Origin: Amycolatopsis australiensis
GTDB lineage: Bacteria > Actinomycetota > Actinomycetes > Mycobacteriales > Pseudonocardiaceae
NCBI RefSeq assembly: GCF_900119165.1
Contig: NZ_FPJG01000006.1
Location: forward strand, 4,898,001-4,962,000
Reading direction: 5' to 3'
Length of the DNA stretch: 64,000 nucleotides
The stretch's first letter is position 1. Every line of letters starts with the position of its first letter. Position numbers and translations under genes: made by a program. The notes below the pieces were generated by a model, which saw only the letters and a list, made by a program, of their open reading frames with translations, searched no databases and had not been told where the DNA came from. This document shows positions 24,226-32,907 of the stretch, in pieces.

Positions 24226-25668
24226 ATGGACAGGCGGACCTTCTTGCGGATCTCCGGGGCGGTGCCGGTGGCGGGCCTGGCGGCGTGGCCACCGGCGGAC
24301 GACTGGGCGCGGCTGCGGAAGCGGCTGGCGGGACCGCTGTTCCGGCCGGGCGACCCCGGCTTTCCGGAGGCCAAGCAGGGCTTCTTCACGCTGTACGACG
24401 ACCGGACGCCGGCGGCCGTGGTCGGCGCCGCGCGGGTCGAAGACGTGCAGGCGGCCGTCGCCTTCGCCGCCCGGCACGGGCTGCCCGTCGCGGCCCGCAG
24501 CGGCGGGCACAGCTATCCGGGGTATTCCACAGTGGACGGCGGGATCGTCGTGGACCTGAGCCGGTTTTCCGGTATCGACGTGCGCCCGGACGGCCGCGCG
24601 GTGATCGGCGCCGGCGCGCGGCTGGAGCCGGTCGCGGCGACGCTCGCCGCGGCGGGGCGGGTGCTGCCGGCGGGCAGCTGCGGCACGGTCGGCATCGCCG
24701 GGCTCGCCCTCGGCGGCGGCGTCGGGGTGCTCGACCGCGAGCACGGGCTGACGTGCGACCACCTCGAGGCGGCGCGGATCGTCACGGCCGACGCCCGGGT
24801 GCGCACGGTGTCGGCGGTGGCGGAGCCGGACCTGTTCTGGGCGCTGCGCGGCGGAGGCGGCGGCAACTTCGGGATCGTCACGGCGTTCACCTTCCGGACC
24901 GTTCCGGTGGCCGACGTCGCGACGTTCAAGCTCGCGTTCCCGGTGGGCACGCAGGCCGCGCTCCTGGCCGCCTGGCTGGAGTGGCAGCCGTCGATGCCGG
25001 ACGAGCTGTGGTCCGGGATGGGCCTCGGCGCCGGCCACGCCACGCTCGACGGCACCTTCCTCGGTCCGGAGGCCCGGATGAACGAGCTGGTCGACGACCT
25101 CGTCCGCCGGGTCGGCACCCCGCCGGCCGAGCGTGGCGCCCGCGTACTGGACCACCTGGGCGCGATGCGCGCGTTCGACGACCGGGATTCGCGCCCGGGA
25201 CCGGCCGCGGACCGTGCGGCCTACGTCGGCACCTCGCGGATGCTGATGCGGCCGCTCGCCGACCCGGGCGCGGTCGCCGGTGTGCTGACCCGTGACCCGC
25301 GGCTGGGCACGATCATCGACGCCGGCGGCGGCGCCATCGCGCGGGTCGGCGTCCGCGAAACGGCGTTCCCGCACCGGACGGCGCTGGCCGGCTTCCAGTT
25401 CCTGCACGGCGCCGAAGCCGCCGACGGCGGCGAAGCCGAAGCGCGCCGGTCGGTCGCCGCCGCGCGCGACGGGCTCGGACCGGAGTTCGGCACCACCGGC
25501 TACGTCAACTACCTCGACCCGGAGATGCCGGACTGGGCGCAGGCGTACTACGGAGTGAACCTGCCGAAGTTGCGCGCTGTCGCCCGGAAGTATGACCCGC
25601 GAGGGGTCTTCGCCTTCCCGCAAGGGCTTTCGGCACCCCGCTCGACTGTCCACATCGGAGACACTTAG
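24226..25668 (+). CDS. Secreted FAD-linked oxidoreductase (berberine-bridge/PCMH type), Tat signal
   Basis: A 480-residue flavoprotein oxidase. The N-terminus MDRRTFLRISGAVPVAGLAAW looks like a twin-arginine signal, with export in folded form. The FAD-binding PCMH domain shows the histidine-containing ARSGGHSYPGYS (about 87-98), a usual site of covalent FAD attachment, and GIAGLALGGGVGVLDREHGL. The C-terminal berberine-bridge element ends YYGVNLPKLRAVARKYDPRG. Relatives oxidise sugars or alkaloids; the substrate here is unknown. The ATG follows GGGGGAG. A possible cysteine for bicovalent FAD lies in LPAGSCGTVG. Confidence 0.88.
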   Translation: MDRRTFLRISGAVPVAGLAAWPPADDWARLRKRLAGPLFRPGDPGFPEAKQGFFTLYDDRTPAAVVGAARVEDVQAAVAFAARHGLPVAARSGGHSYPGYSTVDGGIVVDLSRFSGIDVRPDGRAVIGAGARLEPVAATLAAAGRVLPAGSCGTVGIAGLALGGGVGVLDREHGLTCDHLEAARIVTADARVRTVSAVAEPDLFWALRGGGGGNFGIVTAFTFRTVPVADVATFKLAFPVGTQAALLAAWLEWQPSMPDELWSGMGLGAGHATLDGTFLGPEARMNELVDDLVRRVGTPPAERGARVLDHLGAMRAFDDRDSRPGPAADRAAYVGTSRMLMRPLADPGAVAGVLTRDPRLGTIIDAGGGAIARVGVRETAFPHRTALAGFQFLHGAEAADGGEAEARRSVAAARDGLGPEFGTTGYVNYLDPEMPDWAQAYYGVNLPKLRAVARKYDPRGVFAFPQGLSAPRSTVHIGDT

Positions 25669-25699
25669 GATTCGCCGACCCGCGGCAGAAAGGCAGCGC

Positions 25700-26683
25700 G
25701 TGCTCGACCTGGCATTCTCCACCGAGGACCTGGCGCACACCCGGTTCGCGTTCTCCCCGGCGTGGGAGATCGTGGCGAGCGTCCGCGTCCTGAACCAGCC
25801 GGGGGAGCACGCCCTGCACCTCCCGTGGGTCAAGCGCGCCACCGCGGCGCTGGACGAGGCGGGGCTCGACATCGGCCTGCTGCGCGACCTCGTCCCGCTG
25901 CGGCACCTGCCCGGCTTCCTGGCCGGCACCCCGGCGACGCCGCTGCCCGAGCTGGCCGACGAGCTGGCCGACCTGCGTGACGTGCCGGCTCGCGTCGTCC
26001 GGCGGGAGCTGGACGCGATGGCCGGGCCGCGCACGCCCGCGCTGAACCGGTTCCACCGCGACCCCGAGGCCGGTCTCGAGCGGCTCGCGACGCTCATGGA
26101 GCGGTACTGGGACCTCGTCCTGGCCCCCGACTGGCCCCGCATCCGCGCGCTGCTCGAGGCCGACGTGCTGCACCGTTCGCGGCTGCTGGCCCAGGGCGGG
26201 GCCGCCGAGCTGTTCAACGACCTGACCCCGATGGTCCGCTGGCAGGGCGGCACGCTCACCGTCGCCCACCGCCACCTGCACGCGGCCGTGCCCCTCGACG
26301 GGCGCGGCCTGGTGCTGGTGCCCTCGGCGTTCGTCTGGCCGCGCGTGTTCTCCAAGACCGACCCGCGGTGGCAGCCGGTGCTGCGCTACCCACCGCGCGG
26401 GATCGCCACGCTCTGGGAGACCGGCACCGCCGCCGCGCCCGGTGCGCTGGCCGCGGTCGTCGGCCGGGGCCGGGCCATGCTGCTGGCCGAGCTGTCCGCG
26501 CCCGCGTCCACCACCGAGCTGGCCCGCCGGACCCGCCTGAGCGCCGGGGCGGTGTCGCAGCACCTCGGCGTCCTCAAGGCAGCGGGCCTGGTCAGCGGGC
26601 ATCGTGCCGGACGTCACGTGCTCTACGCCCGCACCCGGGCCGCGGAGGTCCTGGTCGCGGGCGTGCCGGAAGTGGACTGCTGA
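25700..26683 (+). CDS. ArsR-type winged-helix regulator with DUF5937-like N-terminal domain
   Basis: A 327-residue protein. The N-terminal 240 residues ([20 protein letters not shown]) match the large sensor-like domain common in actinobacterial regulators of this type. The C-terminal 85 residues are an ArsR winged helix: [20 protein letters not shown], then [20 protein letters not shown] and [12 protein letters not shown]. No metal-binding cysteine pair is seen. The GTG is chosen because AAAGG precedes it; an earlier start would lie inside the oxidase gene. It might control its upstream oxidase neighbour, but nothing direct shows that. Confidence 0.8.
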   Translation: MLDLAFSTEDLAHTRFAFSPAWEIVASVRVLNQPGEHALHLPWVKRATAALDEAGLDIGLLRDLVPLRHLPGFLAGTPATPLPELADELADLRDVPARVVRRELDAMAGPRTPALNRFHRDPEAGLERLATLMERYWDLVLAPDWPRIRALLEADVLHRSRLLAQGGAAELFNDLTPMVRWQGGTLTVAHRHLHAAVPLDGRGLVLVPSAFVWPRVFSKTDPRWQPVLRYPPRGIATLWETGTAAAPGALAAVVGRGRAMLLAELSAPASTTELARRTRLSAGAVSQHLGVLKAAGLVSGHRAGRHVLYARTRAAEVLVAGVPEVDC

Positions 26684-26772
26684 GATACCCGCGTACTGGC
26701 CTGCTTCAAGAGGCCACCACAGACCTACCCTCGACAGGTGTAACCCCCGTTTTCGTGTCGAAAGGCCCACCC

Positions 26773-27696
26773 GTGTCCGAGCAGCAGACCACTCCCCCCA
26801 CCGGCACCGTCCAGTCCGTCACCGGCACCGCCAAGGTGAAGCGCGGCATGGCCGAGATGCTCAAGGGCGGCGTGATCATGGACGTGGTCACCGCCGAGCA
26901 GGCCAAGATCGCCGAAGACGCCGGCGCCGTCGCGGTGATGGCCCTGGAGCGGGTGCCCGCCGACATCCGCGCCCAGGGCGGTGTCGCCCGGATGAGTGAC
27001 CCCGACCTGATCGACGGCATCATCGAGGCCGTCTCGATCCCGGTCATGGCCAAGGCCCGCATCGGCCACTTCGTCGAGGCGCAGATCCTGCAGTCGCTGG
27101 GTGTCGACTACATCGACGAGTCCGAGGTCCTCACCCCGGCCGACTACGCCAACCACATCGACAAGTGGGCGTTCACCGTGCCGTTCGTCTGCGGCGCGAC
27201 CAACCTCGGCGAGGCCCTGCGCCGCATCACCGAGGGCGCGGCGATGATCCGCTCCAAGGGCGAGGCCGGCACCGGCGACGTCTCCAACGCGACCACGCAC
27301 ATGCGCAAGATCCGCCAGGAGATCCGGCGGCTGCAGTCGCTGCCCGAGGACGAGCTGTTCGTCGCGGCGAAGGAGCTTCAGGCGCCGTACGAGCTCGTCC
27401 GCGAAGTGGCCGAGGCGGGCAAGCTGCCGGTCGTGCTCTTCACCGCGGGCGGCATCGCCACCCCGGCCGACGCGGCGATGATGATGCAGCTCGGCGCCGA
27501 GGGCGTGTTCGTCGGCTCCGGCATCTTCAAGTCCGGCAACCCGGCCCAGCGCGCGGAGGCGATCGTCAAGGCGACGACGTTCTACGACGACCCGGACGTG
27601 CTGGCCAAGGTGTCACGCGGCCTGGGCGAGGCGATGGTCGGCATCAACGTCGAGGAGCTGCCGGAGCCGCACCGGCTCGCCGAGCGCGGCTGGTGA
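26773..27696 (+). CDS. pdxS: Pyridoxal 5'-phosphate synthase lyase subunit
   Basis: A 307-residue TIM-barrel enzyme that makes PLP from ribose 5-phosphate, glyceraldehyde 3-phosphate and ammonia. [17 protein letters not shown] opens the barrel, MAKARIGHF contains the second active lysine region, [16 protein letters not shown] binds phosphate, and [20 protein letters not shown] ends the barrel. It forms a twelve-subunit core carrying PdxT glutaminase subunits. The GTG follows GAAAGG. Unusually its partner gene pdxT lies 2 kb away, beyond a regulator and azlCD. Confidence 0.97.
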   Translation: MSEQQTTPPTGTVQSVTGTAKVKRGMAEMLKGGVIMDVVTAEQAKIAEDAGAVAVMALERVPADIRAQGGVARMSDPDLIDGIIEAVSIPVMAKARIGHFVEAQILQSLGVDYIDESEVLTPADYANHIDKWAFTVPFVCGATNLGEALRRITEGAAMIRSKGEAGTGDVSNATTHMRKIRQEIRRLQSLPEDELFVAAKELQAPYELVREVAEAGKLPVVLFTAGGIATPADAAMMMQLGAEGVFVGSGIFKSGNPAQRAEAIVKATTFYDDPDVLAKVSRGLGEAMVGINVEELPEPHRLAERGW

Positions 27697-27700
27697 CGTC

Positions 27701-28264
27701 CTAGACGTACTCGGAGATCTCGACGCCGTATGTCCCCGGCTCGAGGGCTTCGAAGATGTGCGGGACGTCGCCCGGGTAGGAGATGTAGTCGCCGGGGTTC
27801 AGCTCTTCCGGCGCGTCCAGCACGCCCACCCGGGCGCGTCCCGCGCACAGCACGATGTGCTCCATCACCCCGGTCATGTGCGGGTCGCTGCGTCGCGGCG
27901 TGCCCGGTTCGGCCCGGATGAGGTACATGTCCCGCCGCGCGGACGGGGGACAGGCCGACAGCAGCGTGCACGCGTAATCGGCGTGCTCGGCGAACACCGT
28001 CGGGCCCTTGCCCGCCCGGATGACGCGGACTTTCGGCCGTTCGGGTTCGACCAGGCGGGAGAACGGGACGTCGAGGGCGACGCCGAGCGCCCACAGCGTC
28101 TCGACGCTGGGGTTGCCGGTACCCGACTCGAGCTGCGACAGCGTCGACTTGGCCAGGCCGGCGCGGCGCGCGACCTCGGTCAGGGACAGGCCCGCGCGGG
28201 CGCGTTCCCGGCGCAGGGACGCCGCGATGATCTCGAGCGGCGCACCGGTGGTTTCCTGCGACAT
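27701..28264 (-). CDS. XRE-family regulator with C-terminal cupin domain
   Basis: A 187-residue transcription factor. The helix-turn-helix is LSLTEVARRAGLAKSTLSQLESGTGNPSVETLWALG (about 25-60, key motif AKSTLSQLE), and a cupin sensor domain follows with PHMTGVMEHIV and YPGDVPHIFEAL. Such regulators often sit beside an exporter or amino-acid gene and respond to a small molecule. The ATG at 28264 follows GGAGCG; a GTG at 28306 lies inside an inverted repeat and is less likely. It is divergent from azlCD and shares with it a 70-base gap carrying two inverted repeats. Confidence 0.85.
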   Translation of the reverse strand: MSQETTGAPLEIIAASLRRERARAGLSLTEVARRAGLAKSTLSQLESGTGNPSVETLWALGVALDVPFSRLVEPERPKVRVIRAGKGPTVFAEHADYACTLLSACPPSARRDMYLIRAEPGTPRRSDPHMTGVMEHIVLCAGRARVGVLDAPEELNPGDYISYPGDVPHIFEALEPGTYGVEISEYV

Positions 28265-28286
28265 TCTGTTCGCTCCATCGGTCGTT

Positions 28287-28333
28287 GTGTTCGGCTTGAC
28301 GAACACGGGCCTCTGTGTTCACCATAGAACACA
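28287..28333. promoter_or_regulatory. Two inverted repeats between the XRE-cupin gene and azlC
   Basis: GTGTTCG-N6-CGAACAC (28287-28306) and TGTGTTC-N6-GAACACA (28314-28333) are both perfect 7+6+7 repeats with the common half-site GTGTTC. They are spaced 27 bases centre to centre, so would lie on nearly the same helix face at about 2.6 turns. The second reaches the A of the azlC ATG. A TTGACG at 28296-28301 inside the first may be a -35. The XRE-cupin protein is the likely ligand-responsive binder. Confidence 0.65.
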
Positions 28334-29025
28334 TGCGTTCGATCTGGCGAACACTCGACCGGGGCCTCGCCCGCGACATCGGCCTCGTGTGCCTGGCCGA
28401 TTGTCTCGTGGGCGTGTCCTACGGGGCCATCGCGGTGAGCTCGGGCTTCCCCCTGTGGCTGCCGATGCTGATGTCGCTGCTGGTCTTCGCCGGCGCGTCG
28501 CAGTTCATGTTCGTGGGGATCGTGGCCGCGGGCGGCAACCCGTTCGCGGCGGTGCTGGCGGGCCTGCTGGCCAACGCGCGGCACCTGCCGTTCGGGTTCG
28601 CGGTCGGCGACGTGCTGGGCCGACGGTGGGCATCACGGCTGGCGGGCAGCCACCTGATGATCGACGAGTCGGTGGCGTTCGCGCTGGCCCAGCGCGAGGC
28701 GCAGCGCCGCCGCGCGGCGTACTGGGCGTGCGGGATCGGCCTGTTCGCCTGCTGGAACCTCGGCGTGGTGGCGGGCGCGTTCGCCGGGACGGCGATCAGC
28801 GACACCGATGTGTTCGGCCTCGACGCGGCGTTCCCGGCGGTGCTGCTGGCCCTGGTGCTGCCGTCCCTGCGCGACAAGGCGGCCCGGCTGCCGGTGCTGA
28901 TCGGGGTGCTGGTCGCACTGGCGACGACCCCGTTCCTCCCGGCGGGGCTGCCGGTGCTGCTGGCGCTGGCCGGCGTGGTCGCGGGCGTCGCGGCGAAGGA
29001 ACCGGAACCGCAGGAGGCGCGCTGA
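28333..29025 (+). CDS. azlC: AzlC-family permease subunit (branched-chain amino acid export)
   Basis: A 230-residue membrane protein. AzlC with AzlD exports branched-chain amino acids or analogues. GVSYGAIAVSSGFPLWLPML, FAGASQFMFVGIVAAGGNP and ANARHLPFGFAVG are the family blocks, and about five to six membrane segments can be counted. The ATG at 28333 has no ribosome site and its first base lies in the second inverted repeat; the transcript may be leaderless, or a GTG at 28315 may be used. Its stop overlaps the azlD ATG. Confidence 0.88.
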   Translation: MRSIWRTLDRGLARDIGLVCLADCLVGVSYGAIAVSSGFPLWLPMLMSLLVFAGASQFMFVGIVAAGGNPFAAVLAGLLANARHLPFGFAVGDVLGRRWASRLAGSHLMIDESVAFALAQREAQRRRAAYWACGIGLFACWNLGVVAGAFAGTAISDTDVFGLDAAFPAVLLALVLPSLRDKAARLPVLIGVLVALATTPFLPAGLPVLLALAGVVAGVAAKEPEPQEAR

Positions 29026-29345
29026 TGGACGGGATGGAGCTGCTGATCGGCACGGCGGTGCTGGCGCTGGGGACGTTCGCGTTCCGGTTCGCCGGCCCGG
29101 TGCTGCGCAGCCGGGTGAAGCTGTCCCCGAAGGCGGAACGCCTGATGGCACTGGCGGCGGTGGTCCTGCTGGCGGCGCTGGTGGCGGTGAGCGCGCTGAC
29201 GGAGGGCCACGGGTTCGCGGGCTTCGCCCGCCCGGCGGGAGTGCTGGTGGCGGGGGTGCTGGCGTGGCGGAAGGCACCGTTCGCGCTGGTGGTGGTGGCC
29301 GCCGCCGCGACGGCGGCCCTGCTGAGGCTGGCCGGAGTCCCCTGA
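29025..29345 (+). CDS. azlD: AzlD-family permease subunit
   Basis: A 106-residue protein with three to four membrane helices, partner of AzlC. The N-terminal LIGTAVLALGTFAFRFAGP is typical. ATG overlaps the azlC stop (TGATG), so the two subunits are coupled; a second ATG three codons on is possible. CAGGAGG lies seven bases before the start. Confidence 0.85.
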   Translation: MDGMELLIGTAVLALGTFAFRFAGPVLRSRVKLSPKAERLMALAAVVLLAALVAVSALTEGHGFAGFARPAGVLVAGVLAWRKAPFALVVVAAAATAALLRLAGVP

Positions 29346-29359
29346 CGGCGATCGCCGTC

Positions 29360-29494
29360 CGGGGTGGCCGACGGGCTCGGGCAGGACGTCGATGTGCGGC
29401 CGGGGACGGTGGCCCGGCGGTCGGCTGGGGGTCGGGTCGCCCGGCCGGCTGGTCGGGGTGACCGACGGGCTCGGGCGGGACGTTGATGTGCGGC
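29360..29494. repeat. 94-bp-spaced 41-bp direct repeat upstream of pdxT
   Basis: Two near-identical 41-base copies (29360-29400 and 29454-29494) share GACGGGCTCGGGC and GATGTGCGGC with only three differences. They lie in the 416-base gap between azlD and pdxT, which contains no credible gene. Confidence 0.7.
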
Positions 29495-29582
29495 TCGCTA
29501 GCCGGGCCGGCGGGCAGTCGGCCGGCGCCGGGAGCCTCGGCTCGCTGGCTGGCCGGCCGGCTCGCTGTTGTCCGGTTGCCGG

Positions 29583-29665
29583 CGCCCCAAGGCGGCCTTG
29601 GTTGCGTCTCACGCACCGAAGGCCGCCTTCGTTGCGTCCGACGCACCGAAGGCCACATTGGGGCG
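29583..29665. repeat. Nested palindromic element upstream of pdxT
   Basis: An outer perfect inverted repeat CGCCCCAA (29583-29590) / TTGGGGCG (29658-29665) encloses alternating arms built on GCACCGAAGGCC and its complement: 29591-29607 pairs with 29611-29627, or 29625-29637 with 29641-29653. The two inner hairpins exclude one another, as the shared segment can pair either way. It looks like a repeated extragenic palindrome with three alternating units. Confidence 0.65.
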
Positions 29666-29761
29666 TTCGGGGCCGGCGTGCCCGGCAGGGCGGGGCTGAC
29701 CTGCCGGGAAGCCGCCGGGCGCGGGCGTCTAGGCTGGTGGGAAGGTCTTTCGGGAGGTCGG

Positions 29762-30379
29762 GTGTCGTCGGAACCACTCATCGGGGTGCTCGCCATGCAG
29801 GGCGCCGTGCGGGAGCACGTCGCCATGCTCGAGGCGGCCGGCGCGCGGGCCGTGCCGGTCCGGCGGGCCGGTGAGCTGTCCGAAGTGGACGGTCTGGTGC
29901 TGCCCGGCGGCGAGTCGACCACCATGTCGCGGCTGCTGGAGAGCTTCGAGCTGCTCGAACCCCTCAAGGCGCGGGTCGCCGAAGGCATGCCCGCCTTCGG
30001 CTCGTGCGCCGGGATGATCCTGCTCGCGCGGCAGACCCTCGACGGGCGGCCCGACCAGCAGCAGATCGGCGGCCTGGACGTCGTCGTGCGGCGGAACGCC
30101 TTCGGCAGGCAGGTCGACTCCTTCGAAGCCGACCTCGACTTCGCCGGCGTCGACGGCGAAGTCCGCGCGGTCTTCATCCGGGCGCCGTGGGTCGAGAAGG
30201 CCGGTGACGGCGTCGACGTGCTGGCCACGGTCAGCGGCGTGCCCGGCGCGGAAGAGGACACCGCTAGGATCGTCGCGGTCCGGCAGGGGGCGGTGCTGGC
30301 GACCGCGTTCCACCCGGAACTGACGCCCGACGTGCGGGTGCACCGGCTGTTCGTCGACCTCGTGCGAAAGGCTGCCTGA
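29762..30379 (+). CDS. pdxT: Pyridoxal 5'-phosphate synthase glutaminase subunit
   Basis: A 205-residue class I glutamine amidotransferase that supplies ammonia to Pdx[19 protein letters not shown] opens the protein, [13 protein letters not shown] is the substrate loop, the nucleophile is in [11 protein letters not shown] (Cys near 82), and HPELT near 185 gives the His-Glu pair. The GTG follows GGGAGG by five bases. It is separated from pdxS but close to yebC, as in mycobacteria. Confidence 0.96.
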   Translation: MSSEPLIGVLAMQGAVREHVAMLEAAGARAVPVRRAGELSEVDGLVLPGGESTTMSRLLESFELLEPLKARVAEGMPAFGSCAGMILLARQTLDGRPDQQQIGGLDVVVRRNAFGRQVDSFEADLDFAGVDGEVRAVFIRAPWVEKAGDGVDVLATVSGVPGAEEDTARIVAVRQGAVLATAFHPELTPDVRVHRLFVDLVRKAA

Positions 30380-30420
30380 GACGCGGTGCCCGGCCGGGGT
30401 ACGGAACAGATGGAGGAGAG

Positions 30421-31176
30421 ATGAGCGGCCACTCCAAGTGGGCCACCACGAAGCACAAGAAGGCCAACCTCGACGCGAAGCGCGGCAAGCTCTTCGCCCG
30501 GTTGATCAAGAACATCGAGGTGGCCGCGCGGACCGGCACCGGTGGTGGCGACCCGGATGGCAACCCCACGCTCTACGACGCCATCCAGAAGGCCAAGAAG
30601 AACTCGGTCCCGCAGGACAACATCGAGCGCGCCCGCAAGCGCGGCGCCGGTGAAGAGGCCGGTGGCGCCGACTGGCAGACCATCACCTACGAAGGCTACG
30701 GCCCGAACGGCGTCGCCGTCCTGATCGAGTGCCTCACCGACAACCGCAACCGCGCCGCGTCGGAGGTCCGCACCGCTTTGACCCGCAACGGCGGCTCGCT
30801 CGCCGACCCGGGCTCGGTCGCCTACCTGTTCAACCGCAAGGGCGTCGTGCTCATGCCCAAGGGCGACGCGGCCGAGGACGACGTCCTCATGGCGGTGCTC
30901 GACGCGGGCGCCGAAGAGGTCAACGACCTCGGCGAGAGCTTCGAGATCGTCTCCGAGGCGACCGACCTGGTGCCGGTCCGCAAGGCGCTGCAGGACGCCG
31001 GCTTCGAGTACGAGTCGGCCGACCTGACGTTCCTGCCGTCGGTGAGCGTCCCGCTCGACGCGGACGGCGCGAAGAAGGTCTTCAAGCTCATCGACGCCCT
31101 CGAAGACTGCGACGACGTCCAGAACATCTACGCGAACTTCGACGTCTCCGACGAGGTCCTCGCCGAAGTCGGCTGA
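30421..31176 (+). CDS. yebC: YebC/PmpR-family transcriptional regulator-like protein
   Basis: A 251-residue TACO1/YebC protein. The start [20 protein letters not shown] and the block [17 protein letters not shown] are family hallmarks, along with [20 protein letters not shown]. YebC proteins help ribosomes through proline-rich stretches or act as regulators, depending on the study. The ATG follows GGAGGAGAG. It lies directly after pdxT and shares its likely transcript. Confidence 0.95.
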   Translation: MSGHSKWATTKHKKANLDAKRGKLFARLIKNIEVAARTGTGGGDPDGNPTLYDAIQKAKKNSVPQDNIERARKRGAGEEAGGADWQTITYEGYGPNGVAVLIECLTDNRNRAASEVRTALTRNGGSLADPGSVAYLFNRKGVVLMPKGDAAEDDVLMAVLDAGAEEVNDLGESFEIVSEATDLVPVRKALQDAGFEYESADLTFLPSVSVPLDADGAKKVFKLIDALEDCDDVQNIYANFDVSDEVLAEVG

Positions 31177-31202
31177 GTTCTTCCTTGCGCCGCAACGCTT
31201 TC

Positions 31203-31235
31203 GTGCCCGGGCCGGAAACTTTCCGGCCCGGGCAC
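31203..31235 (+). terminator. Hairpin terminator after yebC
   Basis: GTGCCCGGGCCGGA (31203-31216) pairs with TCCGGCCCGGGCAC (31222-31235) around a five-base loop, 27 bases after the yebC stop. Confidence 0.8.
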
Positions 31236-31262
31236 TGTGCTCCGGCGGGCTTGTCGGGCAGA

Positions 31263-31811
31263 ATGTGCGCCGTGACCTCGACGACGCCCGCCTCCGCCGA
31301 TCTCGCCGCCGAACTGACGCCGGACGAGCAGCGCCTCATCGAATGGATCGAGACGCAGGCGAAGGAGCGCGGCAACGCCGTCATCACGGTCGCCGGTGAC
31401 GAGCAGGGGGCGGGCTACTGCTTCACCGCCTGCGCGTGGGCCCTGCACAACGTGCCTGAGGCCGTCGTGGTCGGGCTGCCCGACGGGATGGGGCCGGTGC
31501 TGCTCGACGCGTACGTCGACCGCGCGGCCAACGGCGAGATCTTCGAGGTCGGCAAGCGCTACGACGACTTCTTCGAGGGCGTCCCGGTGGTCCTCGAACG
31601 CGTCAACAAGGGCCACTACCCCGAGTACTTCGGTTCGGCGTTCCTCATCTACCCGGACGGCGACTTCCCGGCACTGCAGCTGATCGTCGCCACGCCGGAG
31701 GGCAAGTTCCCGTGGCACCCGGACGCGCCCGAGGGCTTCGCGCAGTGGCAGCCGGTGCTCACCGCGAGCGGTGACCCCGAAAGCTGGACCCCGGGCGTCG
31801 ACGGCCCCTAG
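31263..31811 (+). CDS. DUF4262 domain protein
   Basis: A 182-residue protein of the DUF4262 family, whose function is not known. The recognisable parts are YCFTACAWALHNVPEAVVVG, GEIFEVGKRYDDFFEGVPVV and the C-terminal PEGKFPWHPDAPEGF. No signal peptide or membrane segment. The ATG at 31263 and a GTG at 31272 are both possible starts, neither with a clear ribosome site. Its stop overlaps the stop of the converging cupin gene by three bases. Confidence 0.75.
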   Translation: MCAVTSTTPASADLAAELTPDEQRLIEWIETQAKERGNAVITVAGDEQGAGYCFTACAWALHNVPEAVVVGLPDGMGPVLLDAYVDRAANGEIFEVGKRYDDFFEGVPVVLERVNKGHYPEYFGSAFLIYPDGDFPALQLIVATPEGKFPWHPDAPEGFAQWQPVLTASGDPESWTPGVDGP

Positions 31812-32257
31812 AACGCGCGCAGGTCGGCGGCCGCTTCCGGGTACCGCGCGGCCAGCTCCGACGGCGACGCGAACTCCACGCAGTCGTCGGTGTAGGGCGG
31901 CACGACGACCGTCCCGAGCAGGCTCCACGCGCCCCGCGTGACGGTGGCCTGCCACGTCCCGGCGGGCACCACGACCTGGGGACGTTCGCCCGCGGCGACG
32001 TCGGTGCCCAGCACCGGACGCGCCACCGAGCCGTCCGGGTGCAGCAGCAGCATCGCGGCGGGCGCGCCCGCGTGGTGGACGTAGACTTCGGCCCGGTCCA
32101 GGCGGTGTGGCGCCGAGAACTCCGGCGCGACGAGCAGGTAGTAGATCGCGGACCCGGTTTCGGACCGCCAGCTCTGCGCCCACCGCCCGCCTTCGACGGG
32201 CAGCGGCTGAAGTCCCAGGTGGGTGACGAAATCCGACGGCTCCGGCATGTCACCCAT
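31808..32257 (-). CDS. Cupin (DUF985-like) protein
   Basis: A 149-residue small cupin. [20 protein letters not shown] and [28 protein letters not shown] match the DUF985 group, with a cupin histidine pair near residues 53-63. Its reaction is unknown. An ATG at 32248 (MPEPSD) is an alternative start. The gene is divergent from ruvCAB, so its promoter shares the 60 bases that hold the LexA-like box. Confidence 0.75.
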   Translation of the reverse strand: MGDMPEPSDFVTHLGLQPLPVEGGRWAQSWRSETGSAIYYLLVAPEFSAPHRLDRAEVYVHHAGAPAAMLLLHPDGSVARPVLGTDVAAGERPQVVVPAGTWQATVTRGAWSLLGTVVVPPYTDDCVEFASPSELAARYPEAAADLRAF

Positions 32258-32290
32258 CCTGCCGCAGGCGCGCCCAGTAGCCTGCAGACA

Positions 32291-32306
32291 TCGAACTGAT
32301 GTTCGC
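32291..32306. promoter_or_regulatory. LexA (SOS) box upstream of ruvCAB
   Basis: TCGAACTGATGTTCGC matches the actinobacterial SOS box TCGAAC-N4-GTTCGA with one mismatch at the last base. It lies 17-32 bases before the ruvC start, a position that would block the promoter. LexA control of ruvC is known in mycobacteria. The box also lies 34 bases upstream of the divergent cupin gene. Confidence 0.7.
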
Positions 32307-32322
32307 GGCGGGAGGAATGCGG

Positions 32323-32907
32323 GTGCGGGTGCTCGGGGTCGACCCCGGTCTGACCAGGTGCGGCCTGGGGGTGGTCGACGGCGGCAAGGGCCGCGCCGTC
32401 CGCTGCGTCGCCGTCGACGTGGTGCGCACGCCGGCCGACGCCGACCTGGCGCACCGGCTGCTCGGCATCTCCGACGAGGTCGAGCGGTGGATGGACAAGT
32501 ACAAGCCCGCCGCCGTGGCGGTCGAGCGCGTCTTCGCCCAGCACAACGTCCGGACCGCGATGGGCACCGCGCAGGCGGGCGGGGTCGTCGCCCTGGCCGC
32601 CGCCCGCCGGGGCCTGCCGGTCGTCTTCCACACGCCGAGCGAGGTCAAGGCCGCGGTCAGCGGGTCGGGCCGAGCGGACAAGGCGCAGGTCACGGCGATG
32701 GTGATGCGCCTGCTCAACCTCGAGGTCGCGCCCAAGCCCGCCGACGCCGCGGACGCCCTCGCCCTGGCCATCTGCCACCTCTGGCGGGAGCCGATGCGGG
32801 CCCGGCTCGCCGAGGCCGAAGCCCGCGCCGCCGAAATGGCGCGCACGCACAAGGCCCGCCTCGCCGCGGCCGCGAAGCAAGCGAAGAACCCAGGAGCAGC
32901 ACGATGA
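32323..32907 (+). CDS. ruvC: Holliday junction resolvase RuvC
   Basis: A 194-residue endonuclease that cuts Holliday junctions during recombination repair. The catalytic acids are D in [11 protein letters not shown] (residue 7), E in [10 protein letters not shown], and the DAADALALA pair near 140-145. The GTG at 32323 is chosen over the ATG at 32317: GGAGG at 32311-32315 is seven bases from the GTG but almost touches the ATG, and the protein then begins with the usual sequence [13 protein letters not shown]. Its stop overlaps ruvA (ATGA). Confidence 0.95.
   Translation: MRVLGVDPGLTRCGLGVVDGGKGRAVRCVAVDVVRTPADADLAHRLLGISDEVERWMDKYKPAAVAVERVFAQHNVRTAMGTAQAGGVVALAAARRGLPVVFHTPSEVKAAVSGSGRADKAQVTAMVMRLLNLEVAPKPADAADALALAICHLWREPMRARLAEAEARAAEMARTHKARLAAAAKQAKNPGAAR

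Noticed and set aside
21989..24292. The longer EF-G2 frame beginning at 24292.
   Set aside because: The extra 65 residues overlap the start of the divergent oxidase gene and have no family likeness; GAGGAG precedes the ATG at 24097.
24142..26355. A 737-codon minus-strand open frame opposite the FAD oxidase and ArsR-type genes.
   Set aside because: It mirrors two well-supported plus-strand genes and has no recognisable domain; long antisense frames are common in high-GC DNA.
26684..26772. A PLP-responsive riboswitch or PdxR site before pdxS.
   Set aside because: No conserved structure or repeated operator is visible in the 89-base gap, and no MocR-type regulator is adjacent.
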